This document shows positions 18,706 through 27,853 of a stretch of 64,000 bases of DNA, in pieces. Positions within the stretch are counted from its first letter, which is position 1, and each line of letters begins with the position of its first letter. The notes under the pieces were generated by a model. It did not search any database and had not been told where the DNA came from. It saw only the letters and a program-made list of their open reading frames with translations. Source of the DNA: JAVBLW01 sp031553215 (GTDB lineage: Bacteria; Bacillota_I; Bacilli_A; Acholeplasmatales; Anaeroplasmataceae); contig JAVBLW010000001.1 in the NCBI GenBank assembly GCA_031553215.1, forward strand, positions 124,001 through 188,000. Reading direction: 5' to 3'. The translations under genes and the position numbers were made by a program.

Positions 18706-19803
18706 TTATGACCTCGCGTTAAATTTTAAATATGCATTAACAAATTCTTCAATTTGACCATCCATAACAGCCTGAATATTACCAGTTTCACATAGTGTTC
18801 TGTGGTCTTTTACCATTGAATATGGGTGAAAAACATATGATCTAATTTGTGACCCAAACCCAATATCCATTTGTTCCCCTTTTATTTTTCTTAATTCTTC
18901 CTCTTTTTTTCTTATCTCTAATTCTAATAATTTACTTTTTAATATTTTAAGTGCTACTTCTCTATTCTTTATTTGACTTCTTTCATTTTGACATGTGACT
19001 ACAATACCAGTAGGTTTATGCGTCATTCTTACTGCACTATCCGTTGTATTAACCGATTGACCACCAGCACCACTACTGTGATAAACATCTATTTTTAAGT
19101 CTTCGTCATTAATTATTACATTATTTGTCTCTTCTATTTGTGGGGCAATATCACATGATGCAAATGAGGTATGTCTTTTAGCATTTGAATCAAATGGTGA
19201 AATACGAACTAATCTATGCACTCCACGTTCACTCTTTAATAAACCATATGCATATTTACCAGAAACTGAAATAGTAACACTCTTTAATCCTGCATCTTCG
19301 CCCGGTAAATAATCAAGGACTTTTACCTTTAGATTTTTCCTAGCACAATATCTTGTATACATACGGTATAACATATCTGCCCAATCCATTGATTCAGTAC
19401 CACCTGCACCAGGATGAAGTTCTAAAATCGCATCACAATCATCATATTCACCGCTTAAAATCACATTTATCTCAAATTCAGATATGGTTTTATCAAATGA
19501 TAATATTTCAGATTCTAACATTATAAAAGCATCTTCATCTATTTCAGAAAGCGAATCAAGTTCTATTAAGTCCTTATATCCACTTTCTAACGACTTATAT
19601 CCTTCAACAATAGATTTAACTTTATTGCTTTCAGCTATGACAGCTTGAGCAGATGCAATATCCTGCCAAAAATCAACGGCAGATATTTTCTCTTCCAACT
19701 CTTGCAATTTAGGAATATTTTTCTCAATATCTAGTGCAATATACATATCTTTTATCTTTTGTTCAAATGATTGAAAATATTTGTTTATTTCATATCTTTC
19801 CAT
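18706..19803 (-). CDS. prfB: peptide chain release factor 2, without programmed frameshift
   Basis: Recognises UAA and UGA stops. The 365 aa product has the RF2 tripeptide SPF (in VRISPFDSN), which reads the stop codon, and the GGQ motif (SGAGGQSVNTTDS) for peptidyl-tRNA hydrolysis. In most bacteria an in-frame TGA near codon 25 requires a +1 shift. Here the equivalent stretch encodes ALDIE through CTA GAT, so the frame is continuous from the ATG at 19801-19803 (GGAGGG site). It is directly downstream of secA as in Bacillus. Confidence 0.96.
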   Translation of the reverse strand: MERYEINKYFQSFEQKIKDMYIALDIEKNIPKLQELEEKISAVDFWQDIASAQAVIAESNKVKSIVEGYKSLESGYKDLIELDSLSEIDEDAFIMLESEILSFDKTISEFEINVILSGEYDDCDAILELHPGAGGTESMDWADMLYRMYTRYCARKNLKVKVLDYLPGEDAGLKSVTISVSGKYAYGLLKSERGVHRLVRISPFDSNAKRHTSFASCDIAPQIEETNNVIINDEDLKIDVYHSSGAGGQSVNTTDSAVRMTHKPTGIVVTCQNERSQIKNREVALKILKSKLLELEIRKKEEELRKIKGEQMDIGFGSQIRSYVFHPYSMVKDHRTLCETGNIQAVMDGQIEEFVNAYLKFNARS

Positions 19804-19827
19804 ACATGTCCCTCCACAATAGAAGAT

Positions 19828-19851
19828 AAAAAGCCCTAATAGAGCTCTTTA
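19828..19851 (-). terminator. weak hairpin after secA
   Basis: A 7-bp stem with one G-U pair (AAAGAGC/GCTTTTT on the minus strand) followed by T residues. It overlaps the secA stop and may give partial termination before prfB. Confidence 0.45.
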
Positions 19852-22365
19852 ACGTCCGTGACAATATTTATATTTTTTTCCACTTCCACAAGGACACAAA
19901 TCATTTCTACCAACTTGTTCAGTATTCTTTGCTGGTTCCTTTTTCATAGAAGTGTCTTCAGCTTGATTAGTAACAGTACCCTTCAAATTATCTGGTTGTT
20001 CTTGTTCTATTCTTATCTGTGTTCTAACTAAGAACCTTAAAACATCCGCATTGATATCTGCAGTCATTTTATTAAACATTTTCAATCCTTCTGCTTGATA
20101 TATTTGAAGAGGATTTGTTTGACCATAAGACTGCAATCCAATTCCTTGGCGTAATCCACTCATTTTATCAATATGTGCTGTCCAATAATTGTCTACAACT
20201 TTTAGTATTATATATTTTAAGAAATGGTTGTATGCATCATCAGGAAATATCGCTTTTTTCTCATCTAGTTTTTTCTTAGCAACATCAACTAAATACTCAA
20301 TAATTTCATTTTCATCCAATTGTTTAAGTTCATTAATATCAACCATATTAGGTCCATAAAACTTAGTGTTAAATTCATCTGCAATCGCTTGATCATCAAT
20401 ATCAAATTTATTTCTACCAACTTGGACAATATGAGATTCACATATTAAATCAATCGCTTGTCTCATCATAGAGTCAGCCATTTCTTCAATATTTTCACCT
20501 CTAATAATTTCCATTCTTTGTTTATATAACAATTCTCTTTGATGTCTAATAACATCATCATATTTTAGTACATTTTTACGTGAATCGAAGTTAATACCTT
20601 CAATTTTTGTTTGAGCACTTGTCATTACACGAGTGAACATTTTTGATTGTAATGGTTTAGTTAAATCATCTCCAACCGTTAATTTTACTGCCATAGCTAA
20701 ACGATTTTTCAATGTTTCACCTGCAAAACGTTCAACTAAATCATCTTCTGTTGATGTATAAAAACAAGAAACTCCTGGATCCCCTTGACGACCAGAACGC
20801 CCTCTTAGCTGATTATCGATACGACGTGATTCATGTCTTTCAGTACCTAAAACAGCTAATCCGCCAAGTGCCTTTACTTCGTCATTAATTTTAATATCTG
20901 TACCACGCCCTGCCATATTTGTTGCAATAGTTATCGCACCTTTTTCACCGGCTTTTTCAACAATTTCAGCTTCTCTTTCATGGTTCTTAGCATTTAAAAC
21001 TTCATGTGGCAATCCTTGTTTTTGCAATTTCGTAGACAAATATTCTGAAACTTCAACACTTGCAGTACCAATAAGAATTGGCTGACCATTTGCATGTCTT
21101 TGTTTTACATCCTCAATTAAGGCGTTATACTTATCTTCTTTTGTGATAAATAATAAATCCGGCAAATCATTTCTAATTACGGGTCTATTTGTAGGAACCT
21201 CTACAACATACATGTTATAGATATTTCTAAATTCTTCTTCTTCAGTTTTTGCAGTACCTGTCATACCGGATAATTTTTTATACATTCTAAAGAAATTTTG
21301 ATATGTAATTGTTGCTACAGTAACTGTTTCTTTTTTAATTTCAACATTTTCTTTCGCTTCAATTGCTTGATGCAACCCATCGCTATATTGACGACCTTTT
21401 AATATACGCCCAGTAAATCCATCAACTATTAATACTTCTCCATCTTGAACAACATATTCAACACCATTGTGGAAAATATAGTTAGCCTTTAGAGCATTAT
21501 TAATTCTATGAACTAAGTTCACATTATCTAAGTCATATAGATTTGTTATTTTAAAATATGATTCGGCACTTGAAATACCCATATTAGTTAATTGGATTGT
21601 TCTACTTTCAATATCAACTTCATAATCTTCTTCTTTTAATGATTTAGCAAATTTATCAGCAAAATCATAAATTCTTGGACTTTCTTTTGAACCACCACTA
21701 ATAATTAACGGTGTTCTAGCCTCATCTATTAATACAGAGTCAACCTCATCAATAATTGCTGTATTCAATCCTCTTTGTTGCACTAAATTATCTTTAGATG
21801 TTGCCATATTATCTCTCAAATAGTCAAACCCTAATTCACTATTTGTAGAATATAAAATGTCACAAGCATATGCTTCTTGTTTTTCTTGTTGTGTTAAATC
21901 TCTTAAATTCAAACCTACAGTAAGACCTAACCATCTAAATAAATCGCCAATTTCACCATTTACTTCACGTCCAGCAAGATACTCATTTACTGTTACAATG
22001 TGAACGCCTTTTCCAGACAATGCATTTAAATATGCAGGAGCAACAGCTGTTAAAGTTTTACCTTCCCCTGTACGCATTTCTGAAACGTTACCGCCATGTA
22101 GAATTATTCCACCCACTATTTGAACAAAGAATGGTTTTTTATTAATTACACGACTAGCAGCTTCTCTTACAACTGCATACGCCTCTACTAATATATCATC
22201 TAAAGTCTTACCATTTTTTAATTGTTCTTTAAAATATTCTGTTTTTGCTTTTAATTCATCATCTGATAAAGCCATCATTGTTTCATCTAACAACATAACT
22301 TTTGCAGCTATTTTTTTACATCTCTTTAATTCTTTATACCCTGAATCTAATAGTGCTTTAAACAT
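19849..22365 (-). CDS. secA: preprotein translocase ATPase SecA
   Basis: Motor that pushes secretory proteins through SecYEG. The 838 aa product has Walker A MRTGEGKTLTA, helicase motif DEVDSVLIDEARTPL, motif RGSGRQGDPG in the second nucleotide-binding fold, and the C-terminal SEC-C zinc motif CPCGSGKKYKYCH. A short variable linker rich in Glu/Lys/Gln precedes the zinc site. ATG at 22363-22365 follows AAGGAAG. Downstream prfB is the usual partner. Confidence 0.98.
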   Translation of the reverse strand: MFKALLDSGYKELKRCKKIAAKVMLLDETMMALSDDELKAKTEYFKEQLKNGKTLDDILVEAYAVVREAASRVINKKPFFVQIVGGIILHGGNVSEMRTGEGKTLTAVAPAYLNALSGKGVHIVTVNEYLAGREVNGEIGDLFRWLGLTVGLNLRDLTQQEKQEAYACDILYSTNSELGFDYLRDNMATSKDNLVQQRGLNTAIIDEVDSVLIDEARTPLIISGGSKESPRIYDFADKFAKSLKEEDYEVDIESRTIQLTNMGISSAESYFKITNLYDLDNVNLVHRINNALKANYIFHNGVEYVVQDGEVLIVDGFTGRILKGRQYSDGLHQAIEAKENVEIKKETVTVATITYQNFFRMYKKLSGMTGTAKTEEEEFRNIYNMYVVEVPTNRPVIRNDLPDLLFITKEDKYNALIEDVKQRHANGQPILIGTASVEVSEYLSTKLQKQGLPHEVLNAKNHEREAEIVEKAGEKGAITIATNMAGRGTDIKINDEVKALGGLAVLGTERHESRRIDNQLRGRSGRQGDPGVSCFYTSTEDDLVERFAGETLKNRLAMAVKLTVGDDLTKPLQSKMFTRVMTSAQTKIEGINFDSRKNVLKYDDVIRHQRELLYKQRMEIIRGENIEEMADSMMRQAIDLICESHIVQVGRNKFDIDDQAIADEFNTKFYGPNMVDINELKQLDENEIIEYLVDVAKKKLDEKKAIFPDDAYNHFLKYIILKVVDNYWTAHIDKMSGLRQGIGLQSYGQTNPLQIYQAEGLKMFNKMTADINADVLRFLVRTQIRIEQEQPDNLKGTVTNQAEDTSMKKEPAKNTEQVGRNDLCPCGSGKKYKYCHGR

Positions 22366-22458
22366 AATCTTATCTTCCTTTTTCTTTTTTTATATAACCT
22401 ATATTTTACTATAATTTTCTATAATATGCAAATTATATTTCATATCGTATCTAATTTA

Positions 22459-22491
22459 AAAAATAAAAAATATTCCAAAAAATGGAATATT
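22459..22491 (-). terminator. degV terminator
   Basis: Nine-bp perfect stem (22469-22477 / 22483-22491), 5-base loop, followed by a long T-rich run on the minus strand, immediately after the degV stop. Confidence 0.8.
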
Positions 22492-22495
22492 TTGT

Positions 22496-23338
22496 CTATT
22501 CTTTTTCAATATATACAATTCCTGCTGCATCAGGACCAATATGTGAACCTACCGCACCAGAAATATTCGATGTTTGATATTCCTTTATTCCCAAAGATAA
22601 TGCAATCGTACTAATTAATCTATCCATTTTGTTGGGAGTCATTGTATAAATAAAATATACTGGATAATCCTTATCAATTGGACTTTCATTAATTAAATCT
22701 TTCATTTTTACGCTAGCTTTTATAGTTCCACGGCATTTAGCCTTAACTGTAACTTCCCCATTTTCAATGGCAATGATTGGCTTTATCTTTAAAAATTCGC
22801 CTAAAATCATTGCTGTCTTAGATAGTCTTCCACCCTTGCATAAATATTCTAATGTATCTACAACAGCCAATAATCTTATTCTTCTAGATATATTATTAAT
22901 ATGATCCACAATTTCCTTAGCCGACTTACCATCGTCTCGCAAACGACAAGCTTCCATTACCAATATTCTTAAACTAACAACTGTATTTAAAGTATCTACA
23001 GTATAAATTTTATCATATTCTAATTGATTTGCTAAGACACATGCTGTATTATGTGTACCACTAAGTTTAGATGATATTAATAATGTTATTATTTCATCAC
23101 CATTATCTTTTGCCTTTTCAAAAATATCTAACATCTTTGAAGGTGATACTTGCGTTGTTTTCGGAAAGCTTTTTGAAGATACTAACTTTTTATAAAAATC
23201 ATCCATAGATAACTCATAAATATCATCATAACTTTCATCACCAAAATTAATTCCAATTGGTAACATTTCTATATTTAGTTTAATAGCTTCTTCTATGCTA
23301 ATATTGGAACTTGTATCAGTTACTATTTTAATCGCCAT
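22496..23338 (-). CDS. DegV family fatty-acid-binding protein
   Basis: 280 aa DegV fold. The N-terminus IKIVTDTSSNIS, the SSKLSGTHNTA segment, the LEYLCKGGRLS motif and the late SHIGPDAAGIVY motif are family markers. DegV/FakB proteins bind a fatty acid and present it to the kinase FakA for acyl-phosphate formation and phospholipid synthesis. FakA is not in the window. ATG at 23336-23338. A promoter and an upstream palindrome are described separately. Confidence 0.92.
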   Translation of the reverse strand: MAIKIVTDTSSNISIEEAIKLNIEMLPIGINFGDESYDDIYELSMDDFYKKLVSSKSFPKTTQVSPSKMLDIFEKAKDNGDEIITLLISSKLSGTHNTACVLANQLEYDKIYTVDTLNTVVSLRILVMEACRLRDDGKSAKEIVDHINNISRRIRLLAVVDTLEYLCKGGRLSKTAMILGEFLKIKPIIAIENGEVTVKAKCRGTIKASVKMKDLINESPIDKDYPVYFIYTMTPNKMDRLISTIALSLGIKEYQTSNISGAVGSHIGPDAAGIVYIEKE

Positions 23339-23363
23339 ATTTATAACTTCCTAATCTATAGAT

Positions 23364-23415
23364 AGTATATTAGCAATTAAATAAAATGTCAAGGTTTGAA
23401 TATCAAAATATTCAA
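23364..23415 (-). promoter_or_regulatory. degV promoter with upstream palindrome
   Basis: On the minus strand TTGACA (23387-23392) is followed after 17 bases by TATACT (23364-23369). Just upstream of the -35 box is a 20-base palindrome (TTGAATAT, 4 bases, ATATTCAA; 23396-23415), a plausible regulator site. Confidence 0.6.
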
Positions 23416-23434
23416 CATTAGAAACATTTTTATA

Positions 23435-23468
23435 TCAAAATAAAATCTGTCGTATAAAACGACAGATT
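23435..23468 (-). terminator. gapA terminator
   Basis: Nine-bp perfect stem (AATCTGTCG at 23444-23452 with CGACAGATT at 23460-23468), 7-base loop, T-rich run following on the minus strand. Confidence 0.8.
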
Positions 23469-23477
23469 ATTTATTAA

Positions 23478-24485
23478 TTATTTTAATTCAGCGAAATATT
23501 TTATAGTTCTAACCATTTGGCTAGTATATGAATTTTCATTATCATACCAAGCAGTAACTTGAACTTGAGTCATACCATTATCTAAAGGTAAAACCATAGT
23601 TTGTGTTGCATCAAATAATGAACCATATGTAATTCCAACAACGTCTGAAGAAACTATTTCTTCATTTGTATATCCGAATGATGCAGAAGATGCCTTCTTC
23701 ATTGCTGCGTTGATTTCATCTACAGTTACTTTTCCTTCAACGTTTGCAATTAGGATAGTTGTAGATCCTGTAGGTACTGGTACACGTTGTGCTGCCCCAA
23801 TTAATTTTCCATTTAATTCAGGAATAACTAAACCGATAGCTTTTGCTGCTCCAGTAGAATTTGGAACGATATTAACAGCTGCTGCACGAGCACGTCTGAA
23901 ATCTCCTTTTCTATGTGGACCATCAAGAACCATTTGATCTCCTGTATAAGCATGAATAGTTGTCATGATTCCGCTCTTAATTGTTGCTAAATCATTTAAA
24001 GCTTTCGCCATAGGTGCTAAGCAGTTAGTTGTACAAGAAGCTGCAGAAATAATTGTATCTTCTTTTGTTAATACATTTTCATTTACTCCGAATACTACTG
24101 TTGGTAAATCATTACCAGCTGGTGCAGAAATAACAACTTTCTTTGCTCCTGCATCGATATGAGCTTGAGATTTTGCTTTAGATACATAGAATCCTGTACA
24201 TTCAAGAACTACGTCTACTCCAATTTCTCCCCAAGGTAATTCAGCAGCATTTGCCTTCGCATAAATTTTAATTTTTTTTCCATTTACAATGATTGAATCT
24301 TCAGTAGCTTCAACTGTACCGTTGTATCTTCCTTGAGATGAATCATATTTTAATAAGTGTGCAAGCATATCAGGGCTAGTTAAATCGTTGATTGCAACTA
24401 CATCATACCCTTCTGCTCCAAACATTTGTCTAAATGCAAGACGTCCTATACGTCCAAAACCATTAATGGCTACTTTTACTGACAT
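23478..24485 (-). CDS. gapA: glyceraldehyde-3-phosphate dehydrogenase
   Basis: Glycolytic NAD-dependent oxidation of glyceraldehyde-3-phosphate. 335 aa with the Rossmann start INGFGRIGRLAFRQ, catalytic Cys in SAASCTTNCLAP (about 152), HAYTGDQ, and the C-terminal WYDNENSYTSQMV. Asp in AINDLT (position about 33) indicates NAD preference. Codons look more biased than in neighbours, fitting high expression. ATG at 24483-24485 with a strong AGGAGG site. Monocistronic, with its own promoter and terminator, diverging from clpP. Confidence 0.98.
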   Translation of the reverse strand: MSVKVAINGFGRIGRLAFRQMFGAEGYDVVAINDLTSPDMLAHLLKYDSSQGRYNGTVEATEDSIIVNGKKIKIYAKANAAELPWGEIGVDVVLECTGFYVSKAKSQAHIDAGAKKVVISAPAGNDLPTVVFGVNENVLTKEDTIISAASCTTNCLAPMAKALNDLATIKSGIMTTIHAYTGDQMVLDGPHRKGDFRRARAAAVNIVPNSTGAAKAIGLVIPELNGKLIGAAQRVPVPTGSTTILIANVEGKVTVDEINAAMKKASSASFGYTNEEIVSSDVVGITYGSLFDATQTMVLPLDNGMTQVQVTAWYDNENSYTSQMVRTIKYFAELK

Positions 24486-24522
24486 TTTAATTCCTCCTAT
24501 TAAGTCTTAATATCTACTATAT

Positions 24523-24551
24523 ATTCTATCACTTTCTAAAATAAAATACAA
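24523..24551 (-). promoter_or_regulatory. gapA promoter
   Basis: On the minus strand TTGTAT (24546-24551), 17-base spacer, TAGAAT (24523-24528). Placed about 40 bases before the gapA start. Confidence 0.55.
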
Positions 24552-24585
24552 CTTTTTTGTAGTATGACAAGATATTACAATATTA

Positions 24586-24599
24586 TGTAAACGTTTTTA
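24586..24599. promoter_or_regulatory. cre-like site between gapA and clpP
   Basis: TGTAAACGTTTTTA matches the CcpA catabolite-responsive consensus TGWAARCGYTWWCW except for one base near the end. It lies upstream of both divergent genes, so carbon control of gapA is possible. Confidence 0.4.
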
Positions 24600-24631
24600 G
24601 TATTATATTGTTTGTGTCAAGGAGGGAATTT

Positions 24632-25225
24632 ATGAATTACATTCCAATTGTATTAGAACAAACGAAGTCTGGAGAAAGAAGTTACGACATATTTTCTAGA
24701 CTATTAAATGACAGGATTATTATGCTAACTGGAGAAATAAATGATCAAATGGCCAGCGTAATTGTTAGTGAATTACTATACTTAGATAGTAAGTCTAGAA
24801 CCGATGACATTTATTTGTACATCAATTCTCCTGGAGGAAGTATCAATGCCGGAATGGCTATCTATGATACTATGAATTATATCAGTGCACCTGTTTCTAC
24901 TATTTGCATAGGAAGTGCAATGAGCATGGGAGCTTTCCTTTTAGCTAGTGGAGCAAAAGGAAAAAGATTTTCTTTAGAGAATGCTGAAATAATGATCCAC
25001 CAGCCTTATGGTGGAATGCAAGGAGTTGTTAGTGACATTGATATTCACGCAAAAAGACTACTTAAAACCAAAGATCATATTAGCAAACTACTTTCTGATA
25101 TGACAGGTCAATCATTAGAAAAAGTTACTCTTGATTGTGAAAGAGACAATTTTATGTCTGCTAAAGAAGCATTAGAATATGGTTTAATAGATGATGTTTT
25201 AAAACAAAGAAAAAGGACAGATTAA
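24632..25225 (+). CDS. clpP: ATP-dependent Clp protease proteolytic subunit
   Basis: Serine protease barrel that degrades substrates fed by ClpX/ClpC. 197 aa, normal length. Catalytic triad Ser98 (in GSAMSMGAF), His123 (MIHQPYGG) and Asp172 (ERDNFMS). N-terminal MNYIPIVLEQTKSGERSYDI matches the mature family start. The frame is open from 24608, but ATG 24632 has AAGGAGGG 5 bases upstream and is chosen. No CtsR heptad repeat was seen upstream. Confidence 0.97.
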   Translation: MNYIPIVLEQTKSGERSYDIFSRLLNDRIIMLTGEINDQMASVIVSELLYLDSKSRTDDIYLYINSPGGSINAGMAIYDTMNYISAPVSTICIGSAMSMGAFLLASGAKGKRFSLENAEIMIHQPYGGMQGVVSDIDIHAKRLLKTKDHISKLLSDMTGQSLEKVTLDCERDNFMSAKEALEYGLIDDVLKQRKRTD

Positions 25226-25238
25226 TTTGTCCTTTTTT
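25209..25238 (+). terminator. clpP terminator
   Basis: Eight-bp stem AAAGGACA/TGTCCTTT (25211-25218 / 25227-25234) followed by seven Ts. The clpP stop codon lies in the loop. Confidence 0.85.
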
Positions 25239-25239
25239 T

Positions 25240-25248
25240 GTGCTATAA
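25240..25248 (+). promoter_or_regulatory. extended -10 promoter of the GNAT gene
   Basis: TGCTATAAT is an extended -10 box, directly after the T run of the clpP terminator, about 20 bases before the GNAT ATG. No good -35 box, as allowed for extended -10 promoters. Confidence 0.5.
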
Positions 25249-25268
25249 TTGATTTAAGAGGTGTTATT

Positions 25269-26075
25269 ATGAATTTTATTCAAGCAAATTTAAAACATTT
25301 AGATGAGGTCGCTGAATTAGTACGTATAACAATCAAAGAAACATACCCCAAATATTACAATGTTGGTATAGTCAATTTCTTTTTAAATCATCATTCTAAA
25401 GAAAACATAGACAACGATATTAAAGGTGGCAAAGTTTGGCTATTATACATTGACAATACTTTAATTGGAACCGGAAGTTATGAACAAAATCATATTACTA
25501 GAGTTTATATTTTACCAAAATACCAAAATAAAGGTTTTGGAAGTTTTGTCATAGCACAATTAGAAAACAAAATATCTAAGAATTTTAAAAATATACTTTT
25601 GGATTCTTCTCTTCCTGCTGGTAGACTTTATGAAAAATTAGGTTATAAAACAATTAAACACTGCGTTTTGCAATTAAATAATAATTGTATTTTAGCTTAT
25701 GAAATAATGAATAAAGATATCCATTTTACTAACTCCATAATCAATTATAATAATAAAATATTCACTTCTATCTCAAACACTAAAAACGGTGAAGTAAATG
25801 CTGAAACGACATTTTACTATTATCAAGATAATAATGTTATTTGGGCAAATTATTTTGGTGGAAATATTATTAAAGGCTATCTTATAGGAGTTTCCTCATC
25901 AAACGGCGAGTTAGATTTCCATTATCAGCATATCAACAATCTATATGAAATTAAAATTGGAAAATGTCATAGTACTCCAAAAATACTACTAGATGGAAAA
26001 ATAGAATTACATGAAAACTGGAAATGGTTAAATGGTGACCTATCAGAAGGTACTTCTATCATAATTGAAAAATAA
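25269..26075 (+). CDS. GNAT-family N-acetyltransferase with an extra C-terminal domain
   Basis: 268 aa. Residues 1 to about 150 form a GNAT acetyltransferase fold, with the acetyl-CoA motif LPKYQNKGFGSFVIAQLE (about 83-100) and AGRLYEKLGYK. Residues about 155-268 are a second domain of antiparallel strands ending in a W/G-rich segment, which looks like the small n-acetyltransferase-associated or lipocalin-like fold that binds ligands, not recognised more closely. ATG 25269 follows GAGGTG and is chosen over an upstream in-frame codon at 25227. Substrate unknown. Confidence 0.8.
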   Translation: MNFIQANLKHLDEVAELVRITIKETYPKYYNVGIVNFFLNHHSKENIDNDIKGGKVWLLYIDNTLIGTGSYEQNHITRVYILPKYQNKGFGSFVIAQLENKISKNFKNILLDSSLPAGRLYEKLGYKTIKHCVLQLNNNCILAYEIMNKDIHFTNSIINYNNKIFTSISNTKNGEVNAETTFYYYQDNNVIWANYFGGNIIKGYLIGVSSSNGELDFHYQHINNLYEIKIGKCHSTPKILLDGKIELHENWKWLNGDLSEGTSIIIEK

Positions 26076-26092
26076 AAGACCTGTTGGTCTTT
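26075..26092. terminator. bidirectional terminator between GNAT and nadK genes
   Basis: AAAGACC/GGTCTTT stem with a 4-base loop, followed by Ts on the plus strand, in the 18-base gap between two convergent genes. Confidence 0.75.
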
Positions 26093-26093
26093 T

Positions 26094-26879
26094 TTAATTA
26101 TTATTAATAAATGCTTTCTTTAGTCTATCCATAAATCCAATATTATTATGTGCAAATTTAACATATTTTTCATCATAAGAGCATTTCAGTTCAACAAAAT
26201 CACTTAGCTTATAGCTCAATTGATCCACTGTGAAATACACTTCAATAGGTTGATGAGATTGTATTTTAACTATCTTATCATTAGCTAATAATATAGGAGA
26301 ACCTAATGTTCTATATGCATTAGAATTGATACTCGCAATTTCAGTAAGTTGAAATGCACTAAGGCTAGGATCAACGACAGAGCCATGTAGAGACTTATTA
26401 TATGCAGTTGACCCAAAAGGAGTACTTATACATAAACCAGTGCCTCTAAAATGTTCTAATAACGTTTCATTTATAGAAACGTCAACAATTAGAGTTCTAG
26501 GTGGGTTTATTAACGTAACTTCATTTAAAGCTAATCCCTCTATTTTTTCACCATTCTTCATAGTGATGGTATAACTTAATAATCCAACATTTTCAACTGC
26601 AAACATTGATTCATTAATCATTGTAATAACCTTATCTATTTCATCAGGCCTAAAATTAGTAAGAAAGCCTAAATGACCAGTGTTTATCCCAAAAAAAAGA
26701 ATTCTTTCAATCATATTTTCATAACGATGTAATGCCTTCAAAGTAGTCCCATCCCCACCAATAGTAATAACGATATTAGGATTTTCCTCTGAATATTCTA
26801 ATTTTATCTCTTTAATAATCTTATTTTTAAGGTTTATACTTACTTCATCGCTTTTTGACACAACACAATACTTAAGCAT
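26094..26879 (-). CDS. nadK: NAD kinase
   Basis: Makes NADP from NAD and ATP or polyphosphate. The GGDGT motif (residues 41-45) and NTGHLGFL, NE near LNEVTLINP, and the glycine-rich FGSTAYNKSLHGSVVDP signature are all present. 261 aa, typical of the short Bacillota form. ATG 26877-26879 with GAGGTGG. Diverges from the CYTH gene. Confidence 0.95.
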   Translation of the reverse strand: MLKYCVVSKSDEVSINLKNKIIKEIKLEYSEENPNIVITIGGDGTTLKALHRYENMIERILFFGINTGHLGFLTNFRPDEIDKVITMINESMFAVENVGLLSYTITMKNGEKIEGLALNEVTLINPPRTLIVDVSINETLLEHFRGTGLCISTPFGSTAYNKSLHGSVVDPSLSAFQLTEIASINSNAYRTLGSPILLANDKIVKIQSHQPIEVYFTVDQLSYKLSDFVELKCSYDEKYVKFAHNNIGFMDRLKKAFINNN

Positions 26880-26915
26880 ATTACCACCTCTTCTTTTTTT
26901 ATTTTATCATAATAC

Positions 26916-26945
26916 TTGATTTTTTACTACAAATATTAGTATAAT
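26916..26945 (+). promoter_or_regulatory. promoter of the CYTH gene
   Basis: TTGATT (26916-26921), 18-base spacer, TATAAT (26940-26945), about 30 bases ahead of the CYTH start. Confidence 0.6.
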
Positions 26946-26977
26946 ATAAATACTATAAAATTATCGAGGTGGTTTTT

Positions 26978-27544
26978 GTGAAAAATAATTTTGAAATTGA
27001 ATTCAAAACTCTCATTACTAAAGACAAATATGATGACTTACTTGGTATGTTAAATTTAGAAAATAATATTTTTCCACAAACAAATCACTATTTTGATACA
27101 AAAGACCTTGAAATTATCAACAATAAGATGGTTTTAAGAATTCGTCAGAAAAAACATAACTATAAATTAACTTCTAAAGGTCATCTTGATCCTGGTGCTT
27201 TTGAAACTCATATTTTCCTAGATGAAGATCAGGCTCTTGATATGCTAAAAAATGGATTTGATGCAAATATCATTGGAATTGATAAACAAGTACAAAAGGT
27301 TTGTGAACTTACTACTTTCCGTGCAAGTACACCATATAAAAATGGAACATTATTTCTAGATATGAGTGTATACTATGGTCATGTTGATTATGAAATAGAA
27401 TTCGAAGTAGATTCATTTGAACAAGGAAAAATTGAATTTGAACAAATGTTAAAGGAATTTGATATTCCATTTGTAGAATCTATAAGTAAAAGTAAACGTG
27501 CTTATCAAGGATATAAAGAAGTAAAAAATCAAACTACAAAATAA
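26978..27544 (+). CDS. CYTH domain protein (triphosphate tunnel metalloenzyme)
   Basis: 188 aa soluble protein with the family's N-terminal ExExK signature as EIEFK. Alternating basic and acidic strands (LRIRQKK, YKLTSKG, DYEIEFEVD) build a triphosphate-binding tunnel. Bacillota relatives (YjbK-like) act on inorganic triphosphate or thiamine triphosphate, or may have signalling roles. GTG at 26978 is preferred over GTG 26969, because GAGGTGG sits 5 bases before it. The substrate is not determined by sequence. Confidence 0.87.
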   Translation: MKNNFEIEFKTLITKDKYDDLLGMLNLENNIFPQTNHYFDTKDLEIINNKMVLRIRQKKHNYKLTSKGHLDPGAFETHIFLDEDQALDMLKNGFDANIIGIDKQVQKVCELTTFRASTPYKNGTLFLDMSVYYGHVDYEIEFEVDSFEQGKIEFEQMLKEFDIPFVESISKSKRAYQGYKEVKNQTTK

Positions 27545-27548
27545 TCTT

Positions 27549-27575
27549 AAAGGACTATATGGTCCTTTTTCTTTT
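27549..27575 (+). terminator. terminator after the CYTH gene
   Basis: AAAGGAC/GTCCTTT stem (27549-27555 / 27562-27568) with a T-rich tail. Confidence 0.8.
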
Positions 27576-27651
27576 TCAAAAATATTTTTTCATATCTTCT
27601 TATTCATTTATTATATTTCATATTTATAAAAGAAATGTCGAAAACTATAAT

Positions 27652-27680
27652 TTGACATTCTTTTATCTCAATAATATAAT
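27652..27680 (+). promoter_or_regulatory. perfect consensus sigma-A promoter for the secreted protein
   Basis: TTGACA (27652-27657), exactly 17 bases, TATAAT (27675-27680). Expected start near 27687, giving a leader of about 165 bases before the ATG at 27854. Confidence 0.8.
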
Positions 27681-27749
27681 CAAATTAGGTACCAAAAAGC
27701 TGGTTATTAACGATTACTAAAATTAAAGGAAGTACAAATTACTACGATA

Positions 27750-27758
27750 GGGGGGGGG
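27750..27758 (+). repeat. nine-G homopolymer in the leader
   Basis: Uninterrupted run of nine Gs in an AT-rich genome, followed by A-G-G. It is inside the predicted transcript leader, not in a reading frame. Such tracts are prone to slippage. Confidence 0.85.
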
Positions 27759-27853
27759 AGGAATTAGATCACTAATTAATAAACTATAGATGCTTCAAAA
27801 AGTATTAGTTAAAACTAGTTTATATTTCAAATTAGAAGGGGGATATATATTTT

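Larger units (their letters stand above)
27545..27853 (+). other. intergenic region: terminator, strong promoter, G9 tract
   Basis: No gene is seen in these 309 bases. In order: the CYTH terminator (27549-27575), an AT-rich stretch, a perfect consensus promoter (27652-27680), a leader of about 165 bases with nine consecutive Gs (27750-27758), and a GAAGGGGG ribosome-binding site before the secreted-protein gene. Confidence 0.7.
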
